64,000 nt of DNA from contig CAZIOS010000013.1 in NCBI GenBank assembly GCA_964540905.1, forward strand, positions 1-64,000, given 5' to 3'. Source of the stretch: VAYN01 sp964540905. Lineage in GTDB: Bacteria > Actinomycetota > Thermoleophilia > Solirubrobacterales > 70-9. Of this stretch, positions 34,165-43,134 are shown in pieces. Below the pieces are notes generated by a model that was given only the letters and a program-made list of their open reading frames with translations, ran no database searches and had not been told where the DNA came from. Numbering within the stretch: position 1 is the first letter of the stretch; each line of letters starts with the position of its first letter. Both the position numbers and the translations under genes were made by a program.

Positions 34165-35028
34165 ATGAACCTGGTCGTGATCACCGGCCACTCCGGGGCC
34201 GGCAAGTCGGAAGCGATCGCCGCCTTCGAGGACGGCGGCTACTTCTGCGTCGACAACCTGCCGCCGCGGATGATCGACAGCCTCGGCGAGCTCTTCCAGC
34301 ACGAGGGCAGCGGCGTCGAGCACGCCGCCGTCGTCTCCGACGTGCGCGGCGGCGAGTACTTCGAGGACCTGGTCCAGGTCCTGGCCGACCTCGAGGCCGG
34401 CGGGCTGCCGCCGAAGGTGCTGTTCCTCGAGGCCGACGAGGAGACGCTGCTCGACCGCTACAAGGAGACCCGCCGCCGTCACCCGCTGGCGCCGGAGGGG
34501 CGGATCGTCGACGGGATCCGGGCCGAGCGCGAGCTGCTGGCGCCGCTGCGCGAGCGCGCCGACGTGGTGATGGACACCAGCGACCTGACCGGGGCCGAGC
34601 TGCGGCGGCGGATCGCCGAGGAGATGCTCGACGGCGACGAGAGCGGCAAGCTGGCGCTGACCCTGCTCACCTTCGGCTTCAAGAACGGGCCGCCGCGCGA
34701 CGCCGACCTCACCCTCGATGTCCGCTTCCTGCCCAATCCCCACTACGTCGACGATCTGCGGCCGCTGACCGGCCTCGACAAGAGCGTCCGCAAATACGTC
34801 GAGTCGGGGACGCTGGCCGGCGAGTTCTACGGCAGGCTGCTGCCGCTGCTCGAGTTCCTGGTCCCCGCTTACGTGGCCGAGGGCAAGAGCCACCTGACGA
34901 TCGCGGTCGGCTGCACCGGCGGCCGCCACCGCTCGCTCGTCGCCGCCGATCGCATCCGCCGCGACTTGGCGGCCCGCGAGGACGTGATCGTGCGGGTCGT
35001 CCACCGGGACGTCGAAATCGAGGGCTGA
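34165..35028 (+). CDS. rapZ: RapZ/YvcJ-family nucleotide-binding protein
   Basis: 287 residues. Walker A GHSGAGKSEAIAAFED, then GYFCVDNLPPRMI, DVRGGEYF, and the C-terminal NPHYVDDLRPLTGLD and IAVGCTGGRHRSLVAADRI are the family signatures. RapZ controls glmS through small RNA decay in E. coli; in Gram-positives its role is less clear. It follows uvrC as in many actinobacteria. Confidence 0.93.
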   Translation: MNLVVITGHSGAGKSEAIAAFEDGGYFCVDNLPPRMIDSLGELFQHEGSGVEHAAVVSDVRGGEYFEDLVQVLADLEAGGLPPKVLFLEADEETLLDRYKETRRRHPLAPEGRIVDGIRAERELLAPLRERADVVMDTSDLTGAELRRRIAEEMLDGDESGKLALTLLTFGFKNGPPRDADLTLDVRFLPNPHYVDDLRPLTGLDKSVRKYVESGTLAGEFYGRLLPLLEFLVPAYVAEGKSHLTIAVGCTGGRHRSLVAADRIRRDLAAREDVIVRVVHRDVEIEG

Positions 35029-35092
35029 CGGGGTCGGGGGAGCCTCGCCCGAGCAACAGCGGGGAGGCTCAGTCGAGGCTCCCCCGACCCCG
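35029..35092. terminator. 19-bp inverted repeat after rapZ
   Basis: Arms 35029-35047 and 35074-35092 are perfectly complementary over 19 bp with a 26-nt loop, directly after the rapZ stop and 19 bp before the ABC ATPase start. Likely terminator of uvrC-rapZ. Confidence 0.65.
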
Positions 35093-35111
35093 CCGACCTA
35101 GAATCGCCGCG

Positions 35112-35975
35112 TTGACCGAGCCCGTCATATCGATCAGGGGACTCTGCAAGAGCTACGGCGAGGCCGAGGCGGTGCGCGGCATCGACCTCGAGGTGATGCC
35201 GGGCGAGGTCTTCGCCTTCCTCGGCCCCAACGGGGCCGGCAAGACGACCACGGTCGAGATCCTCGAGGGCTACCGCCAGCGCAGCGGCGGCGAGGTCACG
35301 GTGCTGGGCGAGGATCCGCAGCGGGCCGGCCGCGAGTGGCGCGAGCGGATCGGGATCGTGCTGCAGAGCGGCCGCCTCGACCCCTACCTGACCGTGCGCG
35401 AGTCGCTCGGCCTCTACGCCGGCTACTTCCGCGCCCCGCGGCCGGTCGACGAGGTGATCGGGCTGGTCGGGCTGGGGGAGAAGGCCGACGCCCGCACCAG
35501 CAAGCTCTCCGGCGGCCAGCAGCGCCGCCTCGACGTCGGCATGGCCCTGGTCGGCGACCCCGAGCTGCTCTTCCTCGACGAGCCGACGACCGGCTTCGAC
35601 CCCTCCGCCCGGCGCCAGGCCTGGGAGACGATCGCCGGCCTGCGCGACCTCGGCAAGACCGTCTTCCTCACCACCCATTACATGGACGAGGCGCAGCGCC
35701 TCGCCGACCGGGTGACGATCATCGCCGCCGGCCAGATCGTCGCCCGCGGCACCCCCGAGGACCTCGGCGACCGCGAGAATCAGCCGGCGACGATCCGCTA
35801 CCGCGAGGGCGGCCGCGAGGTCGCGGTCGAGACCACGACCCTGGTCCAGACCCTGCACGAGCTGACCGGGGCGGCGCTGGCGCGCGGCGAGGACCTCGAG
35901 GGGTTGGAAGTGACGCGGCCCTCGCTCGAGGACGTCTACCTCGAGCTGACGGCGCCGGCGGAGGTGGCGGAGTGA
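35112..35975 (+). CDS. ABC-2 type exporter, ATP-binding subunit
   Basis: 287 residues. Walker A GPNGAGKTTTVEIL, signature KLSGGQQRRLDVGMAL, Walker B LLFLDEPTTGFDP and switch His in TTHYMDEAQ match DrrA/NodI-type exporters. A C-terminal extension of about 65 residues is typical of that group. Pairs with the permease that overlaps by 4 bp. The substrate is unknown. TTG start. Confidence 0.88.
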   Translation: MTEPVISIRGLCKSYGEAEAVRGIDLEVMPGEVFAFLGPNGAGKTTTVEILEGYRQRSGGEVTVLGEDPQRAGREWRERIGIVLQSGRLDPYLTVRESLGLYAGYFRAPRPVDEVIGLVGLGEKADARTSKLSGGQQRRLDVGMALVGDPELLFLDEPTTGFDPSARRQAWETIAGLRDLGKTVFLTTHYMDEAQRLADRVTIIAAGQIVARGTPEDLGDRENQPATIRYREGGREVAVETTTLVQTLHELTGAALARGEDLEGLEVTRPSLEDVYLELTAPAEVAE

Positions 35976-36742
35976 GCGGTCTCGCCCTCGTCGGCCACCA
36001 GTTCCGCTACGACCAGAAGGCCTTCTGGCGCAACCCGGCCTCGGTCTTCTTCACGGTCGCGTTCCCGGTGGTCGTCTTCCTGATCCTCGCCGTCGTCTTC
36101 GACGGCGAAACGGTGAACGTCCGCGGTGGGGTGCCGGCGACGACCTACTACGTGCCGGCGATCATGTCGCTCTCGATCATCTCGGCGACGATGCAGACGC
36201 TGGCGATGACGCTGGTGATCGCCCGCGAAGACGGCCGCCTCAAGCGCGGCCGGGGGACGCCGATGCCGCCCTGGGTCTTCATCGCCGGCCGCGTCGGCAA
36301 CTCGATCGTGGTGGCGCTGATGATGATGGTCCTGCTGGCGGCGATCGGCGGGGTGCTCTACGGGGTGCCGGTGCCGTGGGAGCGGCTGCCGGCGATCCTG
36401 ATCGCCCTCGTCGTCGGCGCCGCCTCGTTCTGCTGCCTCGGGATCGCGCTGACCGCGGCGATCCCCTCGCAGGACGCGGCGGCGGCGATCGTCAACGCGC
36501 TGCTGCTGCCGCTCTACTTCCTCTCCGGGGTCTTCATCCCCGAAGACCAGCTGCCGAGCGGCGTCATCCACTTCGCCGACGTCTTCCCGGTGCGCCACTT
36601 CTTCGACGCCTTCTTCGACGCCTACGTGCCGGCCGGCGGCGCCTCGATTTCCTGGGACAACCTCGCCGTGGTCGCGGTCTGGGGGGTCGCCGGGCTGCTG
36701 CTGGCGATCAGGTTCTTCCGCTGGACGCCGCGAAGCGGATAG
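35972..36742 (+). CDS. ABC-2 type exporter, permease subunit
   Basis: 256 residues with six membrane segments and the ABC-2 permease profile (YDQKAFWRNPASVFFTVAFPVV at the start; PLYFLSGVFIPEDQLP near the end). It works with the preceding ATPase to export an unknown drug, lipid or polymer. GTG overlaps the ATPase stop. Confidence 0.85.
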   Translation: MSGLALVGHQFRYDQKAFWRNPASVFFTVAFPVVVFLILAVVFDGETVNVRGGVPATTYYVPAIMSLSIISATMQTLAMTLVIAREDGRLKRGRGTPMPPWVFIAGRVGNSIVVALMMMVLLAAIGGVLYGVPVPWERLPAILIALVVGAASFCCLGIALTAAIPSQDAAAAIVNALLLPLYFLSGVFIPEDQLPSGVIHFADVFPVRHFFDAFFDAYVPAGGASISWDNLAVVAVWGVAGLLLAIRFFRWTPRSG

Positions 36743-36786
36743 CGGCCGACTTTGCGGGGAGGCGCCCGTATAGCCTCCCCGCCGCG

Positions 36787-37149
36787 ATGTTGCACCACGT
36801 CCTCCTGGAGGTCTCCGACCTCGAACGCAGCTCCACGTTCTACGACTCGATGCTGGCCCCGCTCGGTTGGCGGCGCCATTTCGAGGAGGACGAGACGGTC
36901 GGCTGGGGCATCGCCAAGCCGGTCTTCTTCGTCGCCGCCCACCACGAGCCCCGGCCCGGCTTCGGGCTGCTCAGCTTCTCCGCCCTAGGGATCGTCGCCG
37001 TCAAGGCGGCCTGGGAGAACGGGGTCGAATCCGGCGGCGTCAGCGTCAGCGAGCCGGGCGAGCGCCGCTCCTACGGGTCGGGCTCCTACTCGGCCTTCCT
37101 CAAGGACCCGGACGGCTACGAGATCGAGATCACGATCGGGTCGGACTAG
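36787..37149 (+). CDS. VOC (glyoxalase/bleomycin resistance fold) protein
   Basis: 120 residues. MLHHVLLEVSDLERSSTFYDSMLAPLGW and SAFLKDPDGYEIEI are the two beta-alpha-beta-beta-beta modules of the vicinal oxygen chelate fold, with His4 and Glu (EIEI) as likely metal ligands. Substrate unknown. It follows the exporter genes by 44 bp on the same strand. ATG at 36787; the upstream open frame is a shadow of the permease. Confidence 0.82.
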   Translation: MLHHVLLEVSDLERSSTFYDSMLAPLGWRRHFEEDETVGWGIAKPVFFVAAHHEPRPGFGLLSFSALGIVAVKAAWENGVESGGVSVSEPGERRSYGSGSYSAFLKDPDGYEIEITIGSD

Positions 37150-37214
37150 GAGGGACTAGCTCGCCGAGTCCATAAGATCGGCTCCCCCAAACGAATTCAG
37201 GAGGTAGTGACTTC

Positions 37215-38228
37215 ATGGCAGTGAAGGTCGGCATCAACGGTTTCGGGCGCATCGGGCGCAACGTCTTCCGCGCCGCGCAGGCGGCGGGGGCGGAGCTTGA
37301 GTTCGTCGCGGTGAACGACCTCACGGACCCGGCCACGCTCGGCCACCTGCTCAAGTACGACTCGATCCTCGGCCGCTTTCCCGGTGAGGTCGAGGTCGGC
37401 GACGGCGTGATCGCGATCGACGGCAAGCCGCTCAAGGTGCTCTCCGAGCGCGACCCGGCGGCGCTGCCCTGGGCCGAGCTCGGGGTCGAGGTGGTGATCG
37501 AGTCGACCGGCTTCTTCACCGCCCGCGCCGACGCCGCCAAGCACCTCGAGGCGGGCGCCAGGAAGGTGATCATCTCGGCCCCGGCCAAGGAGCCGGACGT
37601 GACCGTGGCGCTGGGGGTCAACTTCGACTCCGCCTACGACCCCGCCAACCACCACATCATCTCCAACGCCTCCTGCACGACCAACTGCCTGGCGCCACTG
37701 GCCAAGGCGCTGCACGAGGCCTTCGGCATCGAGCAGGGGCTGATGACGACGATCCACGCCTACACCGCCGACCAGCGCCTGCAGGACATGCCGCACTCCG
37801 ACCCGCGGCGGGCGCGGGCCGCGGCGCTGAACCTGATCCCGACCACGACCGGCGCCGCCAAGGCGGTGGGCCTGGTCCTGCCGGAGCTGAACGGCAAGCT
37901 GAACGGGTTCTCGATGCGGGCCCCAGTGCCCGTTGGCTCCGTCGTCGACCTCGTCTTCACCACCCCCGACCCGCTCGAGGTCGACCAGATCAACGCCGCC
38001 CTGAAGGCCGCGGCCGCGGGCCCGATGCGGGGGATCCTCGACTACACCGAGGACCCGATCGTCTCCACCGACATCGTCGGCGACCCGCATTCCTCGATCG
38101 TCGACGCGGGCGGGACGATGGTTATCGGCGACGGCCGCATGGCGAAGACGATCGCCTGGTACGACAACGAGTGGGGCTACTCGAACCGCTGCGTCGAGTT
38201 GGCCGGCAAGGTCCTGGCGGGCTCCTGA
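37215..38228 (+). CDS. gap: Glyceraldehyde-3-phosphate dehydrogenase, type I
   Basis: 337 residues. NAD-binding start VGINGFGRIGRNVFRA, catalytic SNASCTTNCLAPLAK with the active Cys, YTADQRLQD and the C-terminal WYDNEWGYSNRCVELA are all present. Converts glyceraldehyde-3-phosphate to 1,3-bisphosphoglycerate. First gene of gap-pgk-tpiA-gpmI, preceded by AGGAGG at 37200-37205. Confidence 0.97.
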   Translation: MAVKVGINGFGRIGRNVFRAAQAAGAELEFVAVNDLTDPATLGHLLKYDSILGRFPGEVEVGDGVIAIDGKPLKVLSERDPAALPWAELGVEVVIESTGFFTARADAAKHLEAGARKVIISAPAKEPDVTVALGVNFDSAYDPANHHIISNASCTTNCLAPLAKALHEAFGIEQGLMTTIHAYTADQRLQDMPHSDPRRARAAALNLIPTTTGAAKAVGLVLPELNGKLNGFSMRAPVPVGSVVDLVFTTPDPLEVDQINAALKAAAAGPMRGILDYTEDPIVSTDIVGDPHSSIVDAGGTMVIGDGRMAKTIAWYDNEWGYSNRCVELAGKVLAGS

Positions 38229-38247
38229 ACCCGCTCGCGGCGCCCTC

Positions 38248-39465
38248 GTGAGCTTCTCCAAGGCAAGCGTCCGCGACGCCGAGGTGGCGGGCCGGCGGGT
38301 GCTGGTCCGGGTCGACCTCAACGTCCCGCTCGATAACGGCGAGGTCGCCGACGACATGCGGATCCGGGCGGCGCTGCCGACGATCGAACTGCTGCGCGAG
38401 CGCGGCGCCGCGCTGGTCCTCGCCGCGCATCTGGGGCGGCCGGGGGGCAAGGTCGACCCGGAACTCTCGCTGAAGCCGGTGGCGGCGCGGCTGGAAGAGC
38501 TGCTGGGCGCCGAGGTGCGATTGGCACCATCTGTAATCGGCGGCGAGGTCGACCTGCAGGCCGGCGCGCTCGGCCCCGGCGACGTGCTGCTGCTGGAGAA
38601 CACCCGCTTCGAGACCGGCGAGACCGAGAACGACCCGCAGCTGGCCGCGGCCCTGGGCCAGCTCGCCGACCTCTACGTCAACGACGCCTTCGGCGCCGCC
38701 CATCGCGCCCACGCCAGCACCGAGGGCGTCGCCCGCGTCCTGCCCGGCTACGCCGGGCTGTTGCTGGAGCGCGAGCTGACCGCGCTCGGGGCCGTGGTCG
38801 AGTCGCCGCGGCGGCCGCTGGTCGTCGTCCTCGGCGGCGCCAAGGTCTCCGACAAGGTCGGCGTCATCGCCCGCTTCCTCGACCTCGCCGACCAGATCCT
38901 GATCGGCGGCGCGATGTGCTTCAGCTTCTTCCGCGCCGAGGGGATCGCCAGCGGCGACTCGCTGGTCGAGGAGGCGGGAATCGAGCTGGCCGCCGCGGCG
39001 CTGGAGCGGGCCGAGGAGGTCGATTGCGAGCTGACCCTGCCGCTAGACCTCGTCCTCGGCCGCGAGTTCGACGCCGGGACCGAGCGCCGCCAGAGCGACG
39101 GGGTCGAGGTGCCGGACGGCTGGATGGGCCTCGACATCGGCCCCCGCACCGCCGAGCTCTACGCCGGGGTGGTCGCAAGGGCCGGCACGGTGCTCTGGAA
39201 CGGGCCGATGGGGGCGTTCGAGCTGGAGCCGTTCGCCGCCGGCACCCGCGCCGTCGCCGAGGCGGTCGCGAAGGCGCCGGCGACGACGGTGATCGGCGGT
39301 GGCGACTCGGTCGCGGCGCTGCGCAAGTTCGGCCTCGACGGCGAGGTCGACTGGCTCTCGACCGGGGGCGGGGCTTCGCTGGAGCTGCTGGAGGGTAAGA
39401 AGCTGCCGGGCGTCGAGGCCCTGCTCGACAAGGAGACCGCGACCGAGGAGCATGCCAGTGCCTGA
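38248..39465 (+). CDS. pgk: Phosphoglycerate kinase
   Basis: 405 residues. VLVRVDLNVPLDNG at the N-terminus, LGRPGGKVDPELSLKPVA, the substrate Asp/Asn motif in ENTRFETGE, VVVLGGAKVSDKV and the nucleotide-binding GGGDSVAA near the C-terminus. GTG start. The stop overlaps the tpiA start region by about 8-14 bp. Confidence 0.97.
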   Translation: MSFSKASVRDAEVAGRRVLVRVDLNVPLDNGEVADDMRIRAALPTIELLRERGAALVLAAHLGRPGGKVDPELSLKPVAARLEELLGAEVRLAPSVIGGEVDLQAGALGPGDVLLLENTRFETGETENDPQLAAALGQLADLYVNDAFGAAHRAHASTEGVARVLPGYAGLLLERELTALGAVVESPRRPLVVVLGGAKVSDKVGVIARFLDLADQILIGGAMCFSFFRAEGIASGDSLVEEAGIELAAAALERAEEVDCELTLPLDLVLGREFDAGTERRQSDGVEVPDGWMGLDIGPRTAELYAGVVARAGTVLWNGPMGAFELEPFAAGTRAVAEAVAKAPATTVIGGGDSVAALRKFGLDGEVDWLSTGGGASLELLEGKKLPGVEALLDKETATEEHASA

Positions 39466-40210
39466 GCGCACCCCATACATCGCCGCCAACTGGAAGATGC
39501 ACAAGACCGTCGCCGAGGCGGCCGAGTTCGTCGACGCGCTGCTGCCGCGGATCGCCGCGACCCAGGCCGACGTCGTCATCTGCCCGTCGTTCCTGGCCCT
39601 GAGCGAGGTGGTCGAGCGCCGCCGCGGCACCGCCGTCAGGGTCGCTGCGCAGAACATGCACGAGGAGGCGGAGGGCGCCTTCACCGGCGAGGTCTCGGCG
39701 CCGATGTTGGGGGAGGTGGAAGTCGAGGCGGTCGTCCTCGGCCACTCCGAGCGGCGGGCCATGTTCGGCGAGAGCGACGCCGCGCTGGCGCGCAAGGTCC
39801 CGGCGGCGCTGGCGGCGGAGCTGGAGCCGATCCTCTGCGTCGGCGAGAGCGAGGCGGCGCGCGACGCCGGCGAGACCGAGGAAGTGCTCGAGCGCCAGCT
39901 CCAGGCCGACCTGGCGCAGGTCGCGGTCGAGGAGCTGGAGCGGGTGGTGATCGCCTACGAGCCGATCTGGGCGATCGGCACGGGCCGCACCGCGACCCCC
40001 GAGCAGGCGCAGGAGGCCTGCGCCTTCATCCGCGACGTGCTGCGGGCGCGGGGCGCCGCCGCCGACCGGGTGCGGATCCTCTACGGCGGCTCGGTCAAGC
40101 CCGCCAACGCGGCCGAGCTGCTGGCGCTGCCCGACGTCGACGGCGCCCTGGTCGGCGGCGCCAGCCTCGACCCGGACGACTTCGCGGCGATCGTGGACGC
40201 GGCCGGGTGA
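39458..40210 (+). CDS. tpiA: Triosephosphate isomerase
   Basis: 250 residues. Catalytic residues: Lys in AANWKMHKT, His in VLGHSERRAMFG and Glu in AYEPIWAIGTG; the phosphate loop is ILYGGSVKPAN. The GTG at 39458 is preferred because GAGGAG (39445-39450) is 7 bases upstream; ATG at 39452 would put the same motif too close. Both overlap the end of pgk. Confidence 0.96.
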   Translation: MPERTPYIAANWKMHKTVAEAAEFVDALLPRIAATQADVVICPSFLALSEVVERRRGTAVRVAAQNMHEEAEGAFTGEVSAPMLGEVEVEAVVLGHSERRAMFGESDAALARKVPAALAAELEPILCVGESEAARDAGETEEVLERQLQADLAQVAVEELERVVIAYEPIWAIGTGRTATPEQAQEACAFIRDVLRARGAAADRVRILYGGSVKPANAAELLALPDVDGALVGGASLDPDDFAAIVDAAG

Positions 40211-41730
40211 CCGCGACCGTCCCCGCCCTGGCGCTGGTCATCCTCGACGGCTGGGGATTGGCCGAGCCAGGCCCCGGCAACGCGATCTCGCTCGCCAAGA
40301 CGCCGGTCTTCGACGACCTCTGGCAGCGCTTCCCCCACACCCAGCTCTCCGCCCAGGGCCGCGACGTCGGCCTGCCGGACGGGCAGATGGGCAACTCCGA
40401 GGTCGGCCACCTCAACCTCGGCGCCGGGGCGATCGTCAAGCAGGACCTGGCGCGGATCGACGACGCCGTCGCCGACGGCAGCTTCTTCGACAACGAGGTG
40501 CTGCGGGCCGCCTGCGAGCGCGCCCGCAACAGCCCCCGCGGCCGCCTGCACCTGCTCGGCCTGGTCTCCGACGGCGGCGTCCACTCCGGCTGGGAGCACA
40601 TCGAGGCCTGCATCGAGCTGGCCTCCCAGGAAGGGGTGCCGGACGTCGTCTTCCACGCTTTCACCGACGGCCGTGACACGCTGCCGCACGGCGGCCGCGA
40701 GTACCTGGCCGAGCTCGAGCGCTGGCTGCGCCAGGCCGGCCGGGTCGCCACCGTCAGCGGCCGCTACTACGCGATGGACCGCGACACCCGCTGGGAGCGG
40801 ACCAAGCTCGCTTACGACGCGATCGTCCACGCCCGCGGCCTCCACGCCGCCGACTCCGCCGCGGCGATCGGCGCTTCCTATGAGCGCGACGAGAGCGACG
40901 AGTTCGTCAAACCGACCGTGATCGGCGACTACGACGGCGTCGCCGCCGGCGACGTCGCGCTCTTCGTCAACTTCCGCCCCGACCGGGCGCGGCAGCTGAC
41001 CCGCGCCCTCGCCGATCCCGAGTTCGACGAGTTCTCGCGGGCCGGCGGCCCGCTGCTCGACCTGACGACGATGACCTCCTACCGCAAGGGCTGGCCCTAC
41101 CCGGTCGCCTTCCCCGAGCAGCGGCCGCGGACGACGCTGGCGGCGACGATCTCCAAGGCCGGCGGTCGCCAGCTGCACGTCGCCGAGACCGAGAAGTACG
41201 CCCACGTCACCTACTTCTTCAACGGCGGCCGCGAGCAGGAGCTGGAGGGGGAGGAGCACTGCCTGGTCGACTCCCCCCGCGACGTGCCAACCTACGACCA
41301 GAAGCCGGAGATGAGCGCCCGCGCCGCCGCCGACACCTTCGTCGAGCACTGGGGCGGCGGCGATTACAAGTTCGGGATCATCAACTTCGCCAACCCCGAC
41401 ATGGTCGGCCACACCGGCGTGATCCCGGCCGCGGTCGAGGCGGTCGAGGCGGTCGACGGCTATCTCGGCGAGGTGGTGGCGGCGGTCAGCGCCAAGGGCG
41501 GCGCCTGCATCGTCACCGCCGACCACGGCAACTGCGACCACATGCTCGAGCCCGACGGCTCGCCCAACACCGCCCATTCGCTCAACCCGGTGCCGCTGAT
41601 CGTCACCGCCGCCGGGCTGACGCTGCGCGGCGGCGGCATCCTCGCCGACGTCGCTCCCACCGCCCTCGACCTGCTCGGAATCTCCCAGCCGGAGGCGATG
41701 ACCGGCCGCTCGCTGATCGAGAGCGAGTGA
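40207..41730 (+). CDS. gpmI: 2,3-bisphosphoglycerate-independent phosphoglycerate mutase
   Basis: 507 residues. The phosphatase-like domain begins LALVILDGWGLAE with the nucleophilic Ser in GQMGNSEVGHLNLGAG, and metal sites are in DGGVHS, NPDMVGHTG and TADHGNCDHML. It interconverts 3- and 2-phosphoglycerate. GTG overlaps the tpiA stop, so the four glycolytic genes form one operon. Confidence 0.96.
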   Translation: MTATVPALALVILDGWGLAEPGPGNAISLAKTPVFDDLWQRFPHTQLSAQGRDVGLPDGQMGNSEVGHLNLGAGAIVKQDLARIDDAVADGSFFDNEVLRAACERARNSPRGRLHLLGLVSDGGVHSGWEHIEACIELASQEGVPDVVFHAFTDGRDTLPHGGREYLAELERWLRQAGRVATVSGRYYAMDRDTRWERTKLAYDAIVHARGLHAADSAAAIGASYERDESDEFVKPTVIGDYDGVAAGDVALFVNFRPDRARQLTRALADPEFDEFSRAGGPLLDLTTMTSYRKGWPYPVAFPEQRPRTTLAATISKAGGRQLHVAETEKYAHVTYFFNGGREQELEGEEHCLVDSPRDVPTYDQKPEMSARAAADTFVEHWGGGDYKFGIINFANPDMVGHTGVIPAAVEAVEAVDGYLGEVVAAVSAKGGACIVTADHGNCDHMLEPDGSPNTAHSLNPVPLIVTAAGLTLRGGGILADVAPTALDLLGISQPEAMTGRSLIESE

Positions 41731-41762
41731 TGAGTTGACCCGCCTATGACCGGGTCAACTCA
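41731..41762. terminator. Hairpin between gpmI and tgt
   Basis: TGAGTTGACCCG (41731-41742) and its exact complement (41751-41762) form a 12-bp stem with an 8-nt loop, right after the gpmI stop and 12 bp before the tgt start. Likely terminator of the glycolytic operon. Confidence 0.7.
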
Positions 41763-41774
41763 CCGAGCGACGCG

Positions 41775-42992
41775 ATGAGGGTCGAGCCGCAGCGGCTGCG
41801 GTTCGAGATCGGGGCGCGGGACGGGGCGGCGCGGACCGGCACGATCCACACCCCGCACGGGCCAATCGCGACGCCGGCCTTCATCCCGCTGGCGACCAAG
41901 GGCTCGGTCCGCGGGCTCGACACCGACGAGGTTGCCGGGCTCGGCTACGAGCTGATCCTGGGGAACACGTACCACCTGTTCGTCTCGCCGGGGCCGGAGC
42001 GGATCGCCGCCGCCGGCGGCCTGCACGGCTTCACCAACTGGACCCGCGCCTTCATCACCGACTCCGGCGGCTTCCAGGTCTTCTCGCTCGCCCACGGCGG
42101 GGTCGCCAACGAGGTCAAGGGCAGCGGCCGCTCCGGCGGCGAGCAGGGCTCGAAGGTGGAGATCGCGGAGGAGGGAGCGCGCTTCCGCTCCTACCGCGAC
42201 GGCTCCGAGCTGTTCATCTCGCCCGAGGTCTCGATGCAGGTGCAGGCGGCGCTCGGCGCCGACATCGCCCTCGTCTTCGACGAGTGCACGCCCTTCCACG
42301 CCGACCGCGAGTACACCGCCCGCTCGACCGCGCGCACCCATCGTTGGCTCGATCGCTGCCTCGAGTGGCACCGCCAGCAGGGGCCGGCGGGACAGGCGAT
42401 GTTCGGAATCGTCCAGGGCGGCATCCACGAGGACCTGCGCCGCGAATCGGCCCAGCGCGTCTCCGAGGCGGCGGTCGACGGCCTCGCGATCGGCGGCACC
42501 CTCGGCCGCGACAAGGAGGAGATGGCGGCGGTGCTGGCGCTGACGGTGCCGCTGCTGCCGGAGGCGGCGCCGAAGCACCTGCTGGGGATCGGCGAGGTCG
42601 ACGACCTGCTGGGCGGGATCGCGCTCGGCCTCGACGTCTTCGACTGCGCCGTCCCGACCCGGCTCGCCCGCCACGGCGTCGCCCTGGCGCCGAGCCCGCA
42701 GACCCGCTTCCGCCTCGACCTGCGCAAGGCGGGCTGGGTCGGCGACCGCGAGCCGCTGGTCGCCGGCTGCCCCTGCCCCGCCTGCCAGCGCCACGACCGC
42801 GACTACCTCAGCTACCTCTCCCGCGCCGAAGAGCTGACCGCCGTCCGCCTGCTCTGCCTCCACAACCTCACCTACATGCGGGAGCTGACCGACGGCGCCC
42901 GCCGCGCGATCGAGGCGAGCCGCTTCGACGCCTACCGCACCGCCGTCCTCACCGGCGCCACCCCCTGGGACGCTTCGAGCAGCATCAGCTGA
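41775..42992 (+). CDS. tgt: Queuine/7-deazaguanine tRNA-ribosyltransferase
   Basis: 405 residues. TPAFIPLATKGSVRG, the active-site ITDSGGFQVFSL, DECTPFHAD and the zinc site CPCPACQRHDRDYLSYL with later His in LLCLHNLTYM are conserved. It swaps guanine-34 of GUN-anticodon tRNAs for preQ1 or queuine. ATG start. Confidence 0.95.
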   Translation: MRVEPQRLRFEIGARDGAARTGTIHTPHGPIATPAFIPLATKGSVRGLDTDEVAGLGYELILGNTYHLFVSPGPERIAAAGGLHGFTNWTRAFITDSGGFQVFSLAHGGVANEVKGSGRSGGEQGSKVEIAEEGARFRSYRDGSELFISPEVSMQVQAALGADIALVFDECTPFHADREYTARSTARTHRWLDRCLEWHRQQGPAGQAMFGIVQGGIHEDLRRESAQRVSEAAVDGLAIGGTLGRDKEEMAAVLALTVPLLPEAAPKHLLGIGEVDDLLGGIALGLDVFDCAVPTRLARHGVALAPSPQTRFRLDLRKAGWVGDREPLVAGCPCPACQRHDRDYLSYLSRAEELTAVRLLCLHNLTYMRELTDGARRAIEASRFDAYRTAVLTGATPWDASSSIS

Positions 42993-43008
42993 ACACCGGC
43001 GCATCGCG

Positions 43009-43126
43009 CGGAGAGGGGTTCCACCCCCTCCGAACGGCTTGTACTTCTCGGTTGCCCGCATCTCGGATGGGCGCCGCACGCCCCACCCGAGCAAGTTGAG
43101 AGAGGAGGGGGTGGAACCCCTCTCCG
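43009..43126. repeat. Perfect 23-bp inverted repeat with 72-nt loop
   Basis: Arms 43009-43031 and 43104-43126 are complementary at all 23 positions (core GAGGGGTTCCACCCCCTC). It lies between the convergent genes tgt and the kinase gene, whose stop begins at 43135. It could act as a bidirectional terminator or form a stable RNA hairpin. Confidence 0.7.
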
Positions 43127-43134
43127 ACGCTCTC

